NCBI RefSeq assembly: GCF_023156585.1
Contig: NZ_JALNMI010000001.1
Coordinates: 434,001 to 498,000, forward strand
DNA from: Subsaxibacter sp. CAU 1640
GTDB taxonomy: Bacteria; Bacteroidota; Bacteroidia; Flavobacteriales; Flavobacteriaceae
DNA length: 64,000 bases
Direction: 5' to 3'
Both the position numbers and the translations under genes were made by a program. Below, piece after piece: positions 25,217 through 34,400 of this stretch (position 1 is its first letter; each line of letters opens with the position of its first letter). The notes beneath the pieces were generated by a model, which did no database searches, was not told the DNA's origin, and saw nothing but the letters and a program-made list of their open reading frames with translations.

Positions 25217-26020
25217 TTACTCTAATGTAATGGCTCCTAAAGTGGTATTATTTTCTACGGTCACCTCAACGTTTTCAATCACAAATGACGAAAATCCGGA
25301 AAGTGGATCTGGAGTAACTGTAACAGTATAAATTCCAGGGGTAAGACCTACTAAAACAAAATTTCCATCTGCATCAGCATAAGACGAAACTGTGTCAATC
25401 CCATTTGTAGCCGTGATTTCAGTTTGAACACCTAATGGCAACACTGAACCTGAAATAATACCTGTCACTGCTTCCACATTAGCTCTAATAACTGGTCTCA
25501 AATTAATATTACCAGAATTACCCGCTATAACAATAGATTCATCCACATCAAAATCCAAAAGGAACGTATAGCCAACGTTTGGCAACAATGTCTGGTTCAC
25601 TTGAATTTTCAAGCCAGATTGCTGCGCACTTGGCGTATTAAGAGGAAATGTTTCTCCGTCAATAACAACAGTATTGTCATCACCCAAAACCAAACGGATT
25701 TGGTTCAACGTTCCTGCCAAAACTTCAAAATCATCCACCAACAATACATTAACGCCACCTGTCAAATCCAACAAATCATATGTTCCCGTGTTAATGGCGT
25801 TCAAACTCTGCCATCCGCTATCATCGTCACTATCATCATTCACTTTCACCATAACATCAACAACTTCTACGTAAACGTGCTCAAAATCACCAGGAGCATC
25901 CATAAGTTTTACTGATATTTGAGAAGTGCCTTGTGTAGTAGATGATGAATCATCGTCTCCACAACTAAAAAAGGTTATAGAAAGTATGGTTAGTAGTGCT
26001 AATTTTTTAAAATAGTTCAT
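25217..26020 (-). CDS. DUF4382 domain-containing lipoprotein
   Basis: The 267-residue protein has a lipobox (ITFFSC) followed by GDDDSSS, and a DUF4382 domain (about 35-165) with the typical ISVKLMDAPGDFEHVYVEVV and NQIRLVLGDDNTVVIDGETF segments. The C-terminal 75 residues form a carboxypeptidase-regulatory-like beta sandwich (ISGSVLPLGVQTEITATNGI to GIYTVTVTPDPLSG). It should be on the cell surface or in the periplasm. Role and ligand are unknown. It is monocistronic, with a TAGTTTTG -7-like box on the minus strand near 26055-26062. Confidence 0.85.
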   Translation of the reverse strand: MNYFKKLALLTILSITFFSCGDDDSSSTTQGTSQISVKLMDAPGDFEHVYVEVVDVMVKVNDDSDDDSGWQSLNAINTGTYDLLDLTGGVNVLLVDDFEVLAGTLNQIRLVLGDDNTVVIDGETFPLNTPSAQQSGLKIQVNQTLLPNVGYTFLLDFDVDESIVIAGNSGNINLRPVIRANVEAVTGIISGSVLPLGVQTEITATNGIDTVSSYADADGNFVLVGLTPGIYTVTVTPDPLSGFSSFVIENVEVTVENNTTLGAITLE

Positions 26021-26254
26021 ATTAAAGAAATTTTAAGTTATATATAAAATACGGTCAAAACTATGATTTAGCCTTAGAAACCATTAGCTCATAACCAAAA
26101 AACATTGACTGTGTAATCTTTGAACACGATTTTAAATACGTTAAACCTTTAACTTTCAACAGTGTATAACTATTCTAAAATGATGAGGTGGATTTCGTAT
26201 CGATTTAAGTATTTTTATAAATGAATTAAGAAAGAAACCACTAAAAATTAAAAT

Positions 26255-27118
26255 TTGAATTATTCTAGAATTATTGCAGGAACGATGACTTGGGGCGAAT
26301 GGGGAAAGAAATTTTCTTCACTGGAAATGATTTCGATGATGCATCATTGTATTGAAAACGGCATTACAACTTTTGACCACGCTGATATTTATGGTGGTTA
26401 TACGACTGAAAATGATTTTGGTAGAGCTTTAGCCGAAAGTGGCATTGAGCGTGAAGACATTCAATTAATTTCAAAATGTGGCATTCAATATCTTTCAGAA
26501 AACAGAAATAACAAAGTCAAGCATTATGATTATAGTAAAGAGTACATTATTTGGTCGGCTGAAGAATCATTAAAAAATTTAAAAACTGATTACTTGGATT
26601 TGTTATTGCTTCATAGACCAAGTCCTTTGATGCAGCCCGACGCTATCTCTGAAGCCATTTCACATCTGAAAGCAGACGGAAAGATCAGGTCATTTGGAGT
26701 TTCAAACTTCACACCTTCACAAATGGAACTCATTTCAAAATCAACAGAAATTGCCGTTAATCAAATTGAGTTTTCGTTGACACAACATTCTGCGATGCAC
26801 GATGGCACTTTAGACCAAATGATGCTTAAAAACATTACGCCAATGTCCTGGTCTCCTTTAGGTTTCGTATTCAAAGATGATACAGAACAGACAAGACGTA
26901 TTCATAAACAATTGGGCGCGTTAAAAGATAAGTATAATGCTACCGAAGACCAATTATTGCTAGCTTGGATTTTAAAACATCCTGCCAATATTCATCCTGT
27001 GGTTGGGACGACCAATAAACAACGAATTATGGATGCAGCCAAGGTTTTGGATATTGAATTGGATTTAGAAGATTGGTTTTTGATATTGGTTGCAAGTCAA
27101 GGACATAAAGTACCGTAG
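26255..27118 (+). CDS. Aldo/keto reductase (TTG start)
   Basis: The 287-residue cytosolic enzyme reduces carbonyl substrates with NADPH. The AKR catalytic set is visible: Asp and Tyr in DHADIYGGY, Lys in ISKCG and His in LLLLHRPS, followed by the cofactor-binding NQIEFSLTQH and GTTNKQRI segments. The TTG at 26255 gives MNYSRIIAGTMTWGEWGK, which fits the normal family N-terminus. The only upstream ATG in frame runs into a stop, and the next ATG would remove the first strand. An SDR gene follows after a 38-bp CAGT repeat spacer. The physiological substrate is unknown. Confidence 0.9.
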   Translation: MNYSRIIAGTMTWGEWGKKFSSLEMISMMHHCIENGITTFDHADIYGGYTTENDFGRALAESGIEREDIQLISKCGIQYLSENRNNKVKHYDYSKEYIIWSAEESLKNLKTDYLDLLLLHRPSPLMQPDAISEAISHLKADGKIRSFGVSNFTPSQMELISKSTEIAVNQIEFSLTQHSAMHDGTLDQMMLKNITPMSWSPLGFVFKDDTEQTRRIHKQLGALKDKYNATEDQLLLAWILKHPANIHPVVGTTNKQRIMDAAKVLDIELDLEDWFLILVASQGHKVP

Positions 27119-27119
27119 C

Positions 27120-27156
27120 TAGTATTCAGTATACATAGCAGTAAACAGCAAAACAG
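27120..27156. repeat. CAGT heptamer spacer between the AKR and SDR genes
   Basis: TAGTATT, CAGTATA, CATAG, CAGTAAA, CAGCAAA and ACAG follow each other and end directly at the ATG of the next gene. Confidence 0.65.
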
Positions 27157-27912
27157 ATGGATAGAAAAACAGCATTAATCACTGGAGCCACAAGCGGTAT
27201 TGGAAGGGCAACAGCACACGAATTTTCAAAACAAGGTATCAATTTGGTGCTTTGCGGACGAAGACAAGAGCGCTTGGATACCATTCAGAATGCCTTGGAA
27301 CGTCAAACGAATGTGCAAACATTGAATTTTGATGTAAGGGATAACCAAGCCACGAAAAAAGCAATTGCTTCACTTGGCGAAGATTTTAAAAACATTGATA
27401 TCCTTATCAATAACGCCGGAAATGCACACGGTTTGGACCCAATACAAAGTGGCAGTACAGACGATTGGGATGCAATGATGGACATTAACGTAAAAGGATT
27501 GTTGTATGTCAGCAAGGCCATAATTCCTCAAATGACTGAACGGAAATCTGGACATATCATCAACATTGGATCGTCAGCTGGGAAGGAAGTTTATCCAAAA
27601 GGGAATGTGTATTGCGCCAGTAAGCACGCCGTTTTAGCAATCACAGAAGGAATGCGGATAGACCTAAATCCATTTGGCATCAAAGTAAGCGCCATCAATC
27701 CAGGATTAGTGGAAACAGAATTTTCTCAAGTGCGATTCAAAGGTGATGCCATTGCTGATTCTGTGTATAAAGGTTACAAAGCTTTGCAGCCAGAAGATAT
27801 TGCAGAAATTATATATTTTGCAATATCGAGACCAGCGCACGTGAATATTGCGGATTTATTGGTATTTCCTACCGCTCAAGCGAATAGCACAACCGTGAAA
27901 AAAGAACAATGA
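27157..27912 (+). CDS. Short-chain dehydrogenase/reductase, YdfG-like
   Basis: The 251-residue enzyme has the classical SDR features: TGATSGIGRA (residues 8-17) for cofactor binding, NNAG around 87-90, the catalytic Ser in IGSSAG and the YCASK (YxxxK) motif. The first Arg after GRR in the second strand (CGRRQER) suggests NADP preference. The length and motifs match the 3-hydroxy acid or serine dehydrogenase (YdfG) type. It lies directly downstream of the AKR gene, so the two may share a transcript, but the substrate is not known. Confidence 0.92.
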   Translation: MDRKTALITGATSGIGRATAHEFSKQGINLVLCGRRQERLDTIQNALERQTNVQTLNFDVRDNQATKKAIASLGEDFKNIDILINNAGNAHGLDPIQSGSTDDWDAMMDINVKGLLYVSKAIIPQMTERKSGHIINIGSSAGKEVYPKGNVYCASKHAVLAITEGMRIDLNPFGIKVSAINPGLVETEFSQVRFKGDAIADSVYKGYKALQPEDIAEIIYFAISRPAHVNIADLLVFPTAQANSTTVKKEQ

Positions 27913-27920
27913 AAAAGATT

Positions 27921-27940
27921 ATTCCTGCCTTCGCAGGAAT
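27921..27940. repeat. Perfect 20-bp palindrome (REP-like)
   Basis: ATTCCTGC, CTTC, GCAGGAAT form an 8-bp perfect stem with a 4-nt loop between the SDR and AlbA_2 genes. The hairpin has no T tract, so it is not a terminator. Confidence 0.6.
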
Positions 27941-27946
27941 TTGGAT

Positions 27947-29080
27947 ATGATCAACAAACGCCTACTTATAAAAAACCTACTTGCTCACAATGATGAAAAC
28001 AGTTTTTATGACAAAAAGCGTAAAATCGACATCAGTGAAAAAGAAGGCAAGGCGAAATTCCTGAAACATATTTGTGCGCTTTCCAATAGCAATCCAAAGA
28101 ACAATTCTTTTATTGTCATAGGAGTTGATGATGAAGACAACAAAATTGTTGGTGTCGACTTTTTTGACGACAGCAAGATTCAAAACCTCATCAATGCTTA
28201 TTTGACCAATCCTCCTATTGTTTCTTACGAGAACATTCCTTTTCCTCACCTTCCTGATGACAAGGTTGTTGGATTGGTAACCATTCGACCGATGGGTAAA
28301 TTGACAGCCTTGCGGAAAAACATCTGGAAATACTATGGCGGCTCTGTTTTTTTTAGGGATGGAAGTATGAGTATGCCTAAAATTTTTGATATTGAAATCA
28401 AGGATGTCAATTCAAAAATTGTAGAGTCCATTGAAAACCACGCACAGAACAATATAGAATATACTCTTGACGGTGTTTTCGATTTTATGAACAAGCGAAG
28501 AGATTATAACCCTCAATATAAAGTGTTTAAAGAATATTTTGTGCTGTGCTGGGCTGGACAAAAAAAGGTTGTTAAAGATGAAACCTTTTTCAGTCGTGTG
28601 GATATTGAATTGGTGAATGAACAGGTCAGATTGTTCTTTTCAACTTTAGATGAAGTTTCAATTACCTATGATGAAGATTCCTTTAAAATTGTTGAATATG
28701 TGAGTTTGGGGCTTCAAAACTCATATAAATATTATCCTCTGGAAGAAACCCTTATTCAATTTGGGAACAACGCTAACTATCACATTGACACAAAATTATT
28801 GTTTGAGGCGCCACAATTCGACAAAAAAGTGCTTCATCATATTTATAATTCAAATAACGCAATTCTTGATAAGTTGAAGAAAGGTATCACACTCACCAAA
28901 CACGAGGAGCAAGATTTATTGAATCTTCCAGCCACTTATTTGATTTGTTATTTGAATCTTTTCCACGAAGCCATTGATAAACTGAATGAAGCTAAACCAT
29001 TCTTGAAAGCCTACGGAAAAGACGTTTATGAAAACTATAAAGACTCCCTTCGCATCTTGCGGAAAGTAAAATACAGTTAA
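27947..29080 (+). CDS. AlbA_2 (Schlafen-type) domain protein
   Basis: The 377-residue product has an N-terminal AlbA_2-like nucleic-acid-associated domain (about 40-120), recognised by FLKHICALSNSN, SFIVIGVDDEDNKIVGVDFF and the later NIPFPHL to RPMGKL segment. The remaining 250 residues are helical and of no family I know. No signal peptide or membrane segment is present. A TTG two codons upstream (27941) is possible, but the ATG at 27947 is more likely. The gene is separated from the SDR gene by a palindrome and followed by the two hairpin elements. AlbA_2 domains occur in putative regulators and in defence genes; which applies here is not clear. Confidence 0.75.
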   Translation: MINKRLLIKNLLAHNDENSFYDKKRKIDISEKEGKAKFLKHICALSNSNPKNNSFIVIGVDDEDNKIVGVDFFDDSKIQNLINAYLTNPPIVSYENIPFPHLPDDKVVGLVTIRPMGKLTALRKNIWKYYGGSVFFRDGSMSMPKIFDIEIKDVNSKIVESIENHAQNNIEYTLDGVFDFMNKRRDYNPQYKVFKEYFVLCWAGQKKVVKDETFFSRVDIELVNEQVRLFFSTLDEVSITYDEDSFKIVEYVSLGLQNSYKYYPLEETLIQFGNNANYHIDTKLLFEAPQFDKKVLHHIYNSNNAILDKLKKGITLTKHEEQDLLNLPATYLICYLNLFHEAIDKLNEAKPFLKAYGKDVYENYKDSLRILRKVKYS

Positions 29081-29131
29081 ACCTTAACCCAAAGTTTTCA
29101 ATTTAGACACATTAGTCCGAGAAGAAATTCT

Positions 29132-29218
29132 GACTTTTGTACTGCTATTAATCAATTTCATAACACCTCATTTCTCCCGATAAAGTTTCGGCATTGAAAT
29201 GAGGTTTTTGCTTTATAC
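29132..29218 (+). ncRNA. Structured hairpin element, copy 1 (candidate small RNA)
   Basis: The element starts with GACTTTTG and the shared TGCTATTAATCAATT (29143-29157). A 9-bp stem CCTCATTTC (29166-29174) with GAAATGAGG (29196-29204) follows, containing an inner CCGA/TCGG stem, and a T tract. It ends like an intrinsic terminator on the plus strand. The second copy lies 180 bp downstream. Expression has not been shown. Confidence 0.55.
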
Positions 29219-29311
29219 ATCAATTTGTTAGCTCAAAAAGTGAAATCCTACCATTCATACAGTTTTTTTTACCAATCATAGTTTTTTTGTTTGAGGGTAG
29301 CATATTTTTTA

Positions 29312-29400
29312 GACTTTTACAGTGCTATTAATCAATTACAATTAAACCTTATTTCTCCCGATAAAAATTCGGCACTGAAATAGGGTTTTTGTTTTTTATA
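29312..29400 (+). ncRNA. Structured hairpin element, copy 2 (candidate small RNA)
   Basis: The second copy has the same order: GACTTTTA, TGCTATTAATCAATT (29323-29337), stem CCTTATTTC (29347-29355) with GAAATAGGG (29377-29385), inner CCGA (29358-29361) with TCGG (29369-29372), then a T tract. Compared with copy 1, one C-G pair has become T-A and one T-A pair has become a T-G wobble, so the stem is kept. It abuts the 3' end of the convergent 90-aa gene. Confidence 0.55.
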
Positions 29401-29407
29401 CAAATGC

Positions 29408-29668
29408 TTAAAGCATCAACATAATCAAAATGATTGCTGGAGCAAATCCTAAAAGCGCTTTAGAAAACCTCCATTTGATGTTACTTTTTGAAATGAAAAA
29501 AATTGCAAAGGGTAGCAACAAAAAAAGTGCAGTGTAAATGAACAGCGCCACCCAATCTGATAAGCGCATCAAATAATCAAAAGTTCGAATGCCTTCATCT
29601 AAATAAGCAATACAATTTGTAAGCAAGAAGCTTATTAAAACTATGTATCCAGTGTATTTCCATTCCAT
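29408..29668 (-). CDS. Small integral membrane protein, 86 aa
   Basis: The protein has three hydrophobic segments (TGYIVLISFLLTNCIAYL, VALFIYTALFLLLPFAIFFI, FAPAIILIMLML) separated by charged loops, so it should lie in the inner membrane. No family is recognised. A longer reading from 29680 would start inside the terminator stem, so I take the ATG at 29668 (MEWKYTGY). The gene lies in the gap between ALDH and the hairpin elements, and starts immediately after the U tract of the ALDH terminator. Confidence 0.6.
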   Translation of the reverse strand: MEWKYTGYIVLISFLLTNCIAYLDEGIRTFDYLMRLSDWVALFIYTALFLLLPFAIFFISKSNIKWRFSKALLGFAPAIILIMLML

Positions 29669-29702
29669 AAAAAAAGCCATTTCAATTTGAAACGGCTTTT
29701 TT
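29669..29702. terminator. Terminator downstream of the ALDH gene
   Basis: GCCATTTCA (29676-29684) and TGAAACGGC (29688-29696) form a stem with one A-C mismatch, with an A run on the left (29669-29675) and a T run on the right. On the minus strand it follows the ALDH stop codon at 29719. Confidence 0.8.
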
Positions 29703-29718
29703 CAATTTTTATTCTTGA

Positions 29719-31272
29719 CTACAAATCAAACTTAATCCCTTGCGCCAATGGCAAATCTGTTGTGTAATTGATAGTATTGGTTTGGCGTCTCATATACACT
29801 TTCCAAGCATCAGAACCAGACTCTCGTCCACCACCAGTTTCTTTTTCACCACCAAAAGCACCTCCAATTTCAGCACCAGATGTTCCAATATTCACATTGG
29901 CAATACCACAATCAGAACCAGCGTGCGACAAAAAGCGTTCAGCCTCACGAAGATTATTCGTCATTATGGCTGATGACAGTCCTTGAGCAACACCGTTTTG
30001 AATGTCGATGGCATTTTCAACATCCCCTGAATATTTCAAAAGATATAAAACAGGTGCAAACGTCTCGTGCTGTACAATTTTATAATTTGGCTTCGCTTCA
30101 GCAATAGCAGGTTTTACATAGCAACCGCTCTCGTAACCATCACCAGACAAAACACCTCCTTCTACAATCACGTTTCCTCCTTCTTCAACCACTTTTTCAA
30201 GCGCTTCGTTGTACATTCTTACAGCATCTTTATCAATCAATGGCCCAACGTGATTTTTTTCATCCAAAGGGTTCCCAATTTTCAATTGTTTATAAGCGTC
30301 CACAATAGCATCCTTCACTTTGTCATACATACTTTCGTGGATAATCAAACGCCTAGTGGAAGTGCAACGTTGCCCAGCCGTTCCAACAGCACCAAACACG
30401 GCACCAATCACAGTCATTTTTACATCAGCATCAGGCGTAACGATAATCGCATTGTTACCTCCAAGTTCCAAGAGTGATTTTCCTAAACGTCCAGCCACTT
30501 CCTGTGCCACAATTTTACCCATACGAGTAGAACCCGTTGCAGATACCAGAGGAATTCGGGCATCTCTGGTCATAAATGCGCCTACTTTATAATCACCATT
30601 GATTAAGCAAGAAATGCCTTCTGGGAGATTATTTGCCTTGAAAACTTCTGCAGCAATATTTTGGCAAGCAATTCCACACAATGGTGTTTTTTCACTAGGT
30701 TTCCAAACGCATACATCACCGCAAATCCACGCCAAAGCCGTGTTCCAAGACCAAACAGCCACAGGGAAATTAAATGCCGAAATAATCCCAACAACACCAA
30801 GCGGATGGTATTGCTCATACATTCTGTGCCCTGGACGCTCGGAATGCATTGTCAAACCGTGAAGTTGACGCGACAATCCAACGGCAAAATCACAGATATC
30901 GATCATTTCCTGAACTTCGCCCAAACCTTCTTGATAGGATTTGCCCATTTCATAAGAAACGAGTTTGCCCAAAGCTTCTTTTTTAGCTCTCAATTTCTCT
31001 CCGAATTGCCTCACGATTTCACCTCGTTGTGGCGCTGGCATTACTCTCCAAGTCTTAAACGCTTCGGTGGCGGCATTCATTACTTTTTCATAATCATCTT
31101 TGGTGGTTGATTTCACCTTTGCTATCAATTGTCCATCCACTGGTGAATAGCTTTCCAAAATGTCTCCATTCGAAAAACTGTTCGAACCGGTTGAAGTACC
31201 TTCATTTATATCGTTAATCCCTAATTCCTTTAAGGCTTTCTCGATTCCGAAATCTGTAGCAACTGCTTGCAT
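29719..31272 (-). CDS. Aldehyde dehydrogenase, ALDH7 (aminoadipate-semialdehyde dehydrogenase) type
   Basis: The 517-residue enzyme oxidises an aldehyde with NAD(P). The catalytic Cys lies in GTAGQRCTSTRRL, the general base Glu in LLELGGNNA, and the cofactor Asn in ISAFNFPVAVW. The WRVMPAPQRGEIVRQFGEKL segment and the long C-terminal GSDAWKVYMRRQTNTINYT are typical of the ALDH7/AmaB group, which acts on alpha-aminoadipate semialdehyde in lysine breakdown; I cannot fix the substrate. The frame is open to 31320, but MQAVATDFGIEKALKELG at 31272 matches the family N-terminus. No other lysine-degradation gene is nearby. Confidence 0.9.
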   Translation of the reverse strand: MQAVATDFGIEKALKELGINDINEGTSTGSNSFSNGDILESYSPVDGQLIAKVKSTTKDDYEKVMNAATEAFKTWRVMPAPQRGEIVRQFGEKLRAKKEALGKLVSYEMGKSYQEGLGEVQEMIDICDFAVGLSRQLHGLTMHSERPGHRMYEQYHPLGVVGIISAFNFPVAVWSWNTALAWICGDVCVWKPSEKTPLCGIACQNIAAEVFKANNLPEGISCLINGDYKVGAFMTRDARIPLVSATGSTRMGKIVAQEVAGRLGKSLLELGGNNAIIVTPDADVKMTVIGAVFGAVGTAGQRCTSTRRLIIHESMYDKVKDAIVDAYKQLKIGNPLDEKNHVGPLIDKDAVRMYNEALEKVVEEGGNVIVEGGVLSGDGYESGCYVKPAIAEAKPNYKIVQHETFAPVLYLLKYSGDVENAIDIQNGVAQGLSSAIMTNNLREAERFLSHAGSDCGIANVNIGTSGAEIGGAFGGEKETGGGRESGSDAWKVYMRRQTNTINYTTDLPLAQGIKFDL

Positions 31273-31472
31273 ATTTGAGTTATTTTTAATTTTTAGTATT
31301 AATTTCTGCGAAGATAACAATAAAATACTGCTTACTAAATATTGGGCATCCTAAAAAGGCTTAACTTTAATGCAACATTCAAATTCTAATTGAAGTGCTA
31401 CGAATACTAGAATTCCAGTCCAAAATCAATCAGCCTATTGTAATTTTATAGTCGTTACAACATTCTAAATTT

Positions 31473-34400
31473 ATGAAATCAAAACACCTACTCTCGCTCT
31501 CAACATTAGTACTGCTGATACTTTTTTCTTGCAAAAAAGATGATGACAGTAATCAAGAAACTGACAACCTTTTCAAATTTAGAGACTATATAAGCTACAC
31601 AACGGCTGGACGGGTTTCTATTGCTGACCCAATCGTCGTCAATCTCTCGAAAGATGTGGAGGGCTGGGAAGCAGGAAAAGCGTTGGATGACAAAATTGTG
31701 TCCGTTTCTCCTCATGTTCAAGGAAAATTGACGGCAACTAATGCACACACATTTGCATTCAAACCAGATGAAAACCTAAAACCAGATACAGAATACACGG
31801 TTTCTGTGAAGTTGGACAAGATTTACAACAACCAACCCAAAGAGTTTGAAGTTTATACCTTTTCGTTCAAAACGATTGAGCCAAATTTCAATATTGTTAC
31901 AAATAATTTACAGTCCTACAGCAAGGAATGGCTATATGTCGAAGCAGTTTTAAGGTCTGCGGATGTCATTGCGTTGAAAGACGCTAAACAGCTGGTGGAA
32001 GCGTGGCAAGGCAACAAAAAATTGAAATTGCAATGGAATGAAGCCAATCAAAATTCTAAATTGTTTGAATTCAAAATAGACAGCATCAACCGTAAAACCG
32101 AAGATTCTGAAATCCTGGTAAAATGGAACGGTAAAGCCATCAAAGCCGATAGCAAGGGCGAAAACAAAGTCACTATTCCAGGCAAAAACAACTTCACCAT
32201 TGTGGATCTCGATGTCATCCAATCGCCTGAACAATATTTGTCCATCAACTTTTCTGACCCTTTGAAAAAACAGCAAAATTTCGACGGATTGGTGACCATT
32301 CAAAAAGCAACAGGCTCGAAATTTGTGGTCGATGGCAATGTGCTTAAGGTGTATCCAGAGAACAAATTGGTTGGTGATTTGACGGTTGATGTGTTCCAGG
32401 GTATCACAAGTACAGATGGCTTTAAATTGAAGCAGCCTTTTTCTGAAATTATCTCCTTTGAAGAGCTCAAACCACAGGTGAGATTGATAAGTAATGGAAC
32501 TATTTTACCTAATTCCGAAAAATTACAGTTCAATTTTGAAGCCGTCAGTTTAAAGGCTGTGGACGTTCGCATCATCAAGATTTTTGAGGACAATGTGCTG
32601 CAATTTCTTCAGGATAATGAATTACAAAGTGATAATCTGTATGAAATCCGTCGTGTAGGCCGCCGTATTGCCAAGCAAACTATCACACTTCAAACAGATG
32701 ATGTTCAAAATGATGGTCGCTGGAAAGCCTACAGCATCGACTTATCCAAATTTTTCAAGGCTGACCCTGGCGCTTTGTATCGTGTGGAATTGAGCTTCAA
32801 GAAGGACTATTCCGTTTTTGATTGTGAAAATTATTCGAATATCACCAATACAGAAGATGGCGAAGATTATTACGATGACTACTATTATGAGGATGATTAT
32901 TACTACGAAGGCAATTATGGCGAATCATCAACAGAAGATGAAGATTTGCGCGAAGAGGAATATTGGGATAATCGCATCTACAATTACCGAAACTACAGTT
33001 ACAATTGGCGTCAGCGCGACAATCCTTGCCACGATGCCTATTACAATGAAAATCGTGTAGTGTCCCAGAATTTCTTGGCATCCAATCTTGGTGTGATTGC
33101 CAAACAAGGCGCCAACAACCATTACTATTTTGCTGTAACTGATATTTTGACTACCGAACCTGTGAAAAGTGCAAGCGTTCGACTCTATAATTTCCAGCAA
33201 CAGGAAATTGGACGTGTCGATACCGATGGCGACGGCTTGGCTAAAATTAAAGCGAACAAATATGCCTCGTTTGCGATTGCTTATCACGGAAAGAATACAA
33301 CCTATGTGAAGTTGGCTGACGGCAATTCCTTGTCCTTGAGCAAATTTGATGTGTCTGGAAATACACTGCAAAAAGGCTTGAAAGGTTACATTTATGGCGA
33401 ACGTGGCGTTTGGCGTCCTGGCGATTCACTATTCTTGACTTTTATGTTGAATGATGCCGAAAACAAATTGCCAAAAGGCCATCCTGTGAAAATGGAAATC
33501 AACGACCCAAATGGTAAATTGATTTACAAAAACATCACGAGCGACCACGTCAATAATGTCTATCGTTTTACCGTTCCTACCGATTCTGAAGGAAAAACAG
33601 GAAGCTACAGCGCGCGAGTGTCTGTTGGTGGCGCACAATTTTACAAAAGTCTTCGTGTGGAAACCGTCAAACCAAATCGATTGAAAATCAAGGTTGATTT
33701 TGAAGATGAAATTTTGACCAGCAACCAACCATTAAATGGAACTTTGGATGTCGCTTGGCTTCACGGTGCACCAGCCAAAAACCTTAAAGCTGAAATCAAG
33801 GCGAAGTTCAGCACATCGTATCAAGGGTTCAAAAATTATAAAGATTATGAATTCATTGACCCGACGCGTTCCTTTTCTTCTGAAGACATTAATGTATTCG
33901 AAGGCAATTTGGACGAAAATGGTAAGGCAAACATCAACAGTAAGTTGAATGTTGGGCAAAATGCACCAGGTTTGTTGACAGCTCAATTTTTGGTCAGAGC
34001 CTTTGAAAATGGCGGTGATTTTTCGTTGGATGCTTTTACAAAAACCTATGCGCCTTACGAATCGTTTGTCGGTTTGAAATCACCAAAAGGCAATCAATAT
34101 GGTTCATTTTTCACGGATGAAAACCAAACGTTTGATGTCGTGGTGGTCGACGCCCAAGGAAAACCAATTCAAAGAAATGGTCTTGAAGTAAAAGTCTATA
34201 AAATTGAATGGCAATGGTGGTGGAATTCATCTTATGACAACCTGTCGAGCTATGTGTCGAGCAATTATCACAGACCGTATCTTGACCAAAAAGTGAATAC
34301 AGATGCCAATGGCAAAGGAAAATTCACTCTAAAAATTCCTGAAAACGAACGCGGTCGTTACCTCATCCGAATTGTGGACCCAAGCAGTGGTCACGCCACA

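Larger units (their letters stand above)
29081..29407. other. 327-bp non-coding region with two structured repeats
   Basis: This is the only gap over 300 bp without a gene. It holds the two hairpin elements described separately (29132-29218 and 29312-29400). The 90-bp stretch between them is AT-rich, with no repeat, ORF or clear promoter. Confidence 0.8.

Noticed and set aside
26021-26254. 234-bp gap between the DUF4382 and AKR genes as a possible regulatory or RNA region
   Set aside because: I see only AT-rich sequence, a weak -7-like box for the DUF4382 gene and a stop right after an upstream ATG. No repeat, hairpin or small ORF stands out.
31321-31472. Divergent promoter region of ALDH and alpha-2-macroglobulin
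   Set aside because: A TAATTTTA near 31440 resembles a -7 box, but without a matching -33 box, so I did not annotate a promoter.
32818-33060. 80-codon plus-strand frame inside the alpha-2-macroglobulin gene
   Set aside because: It is an out-of-frame reading of the Tyr/Asp-rich insert; its codons mirror the repeated GAT/TAT composition.
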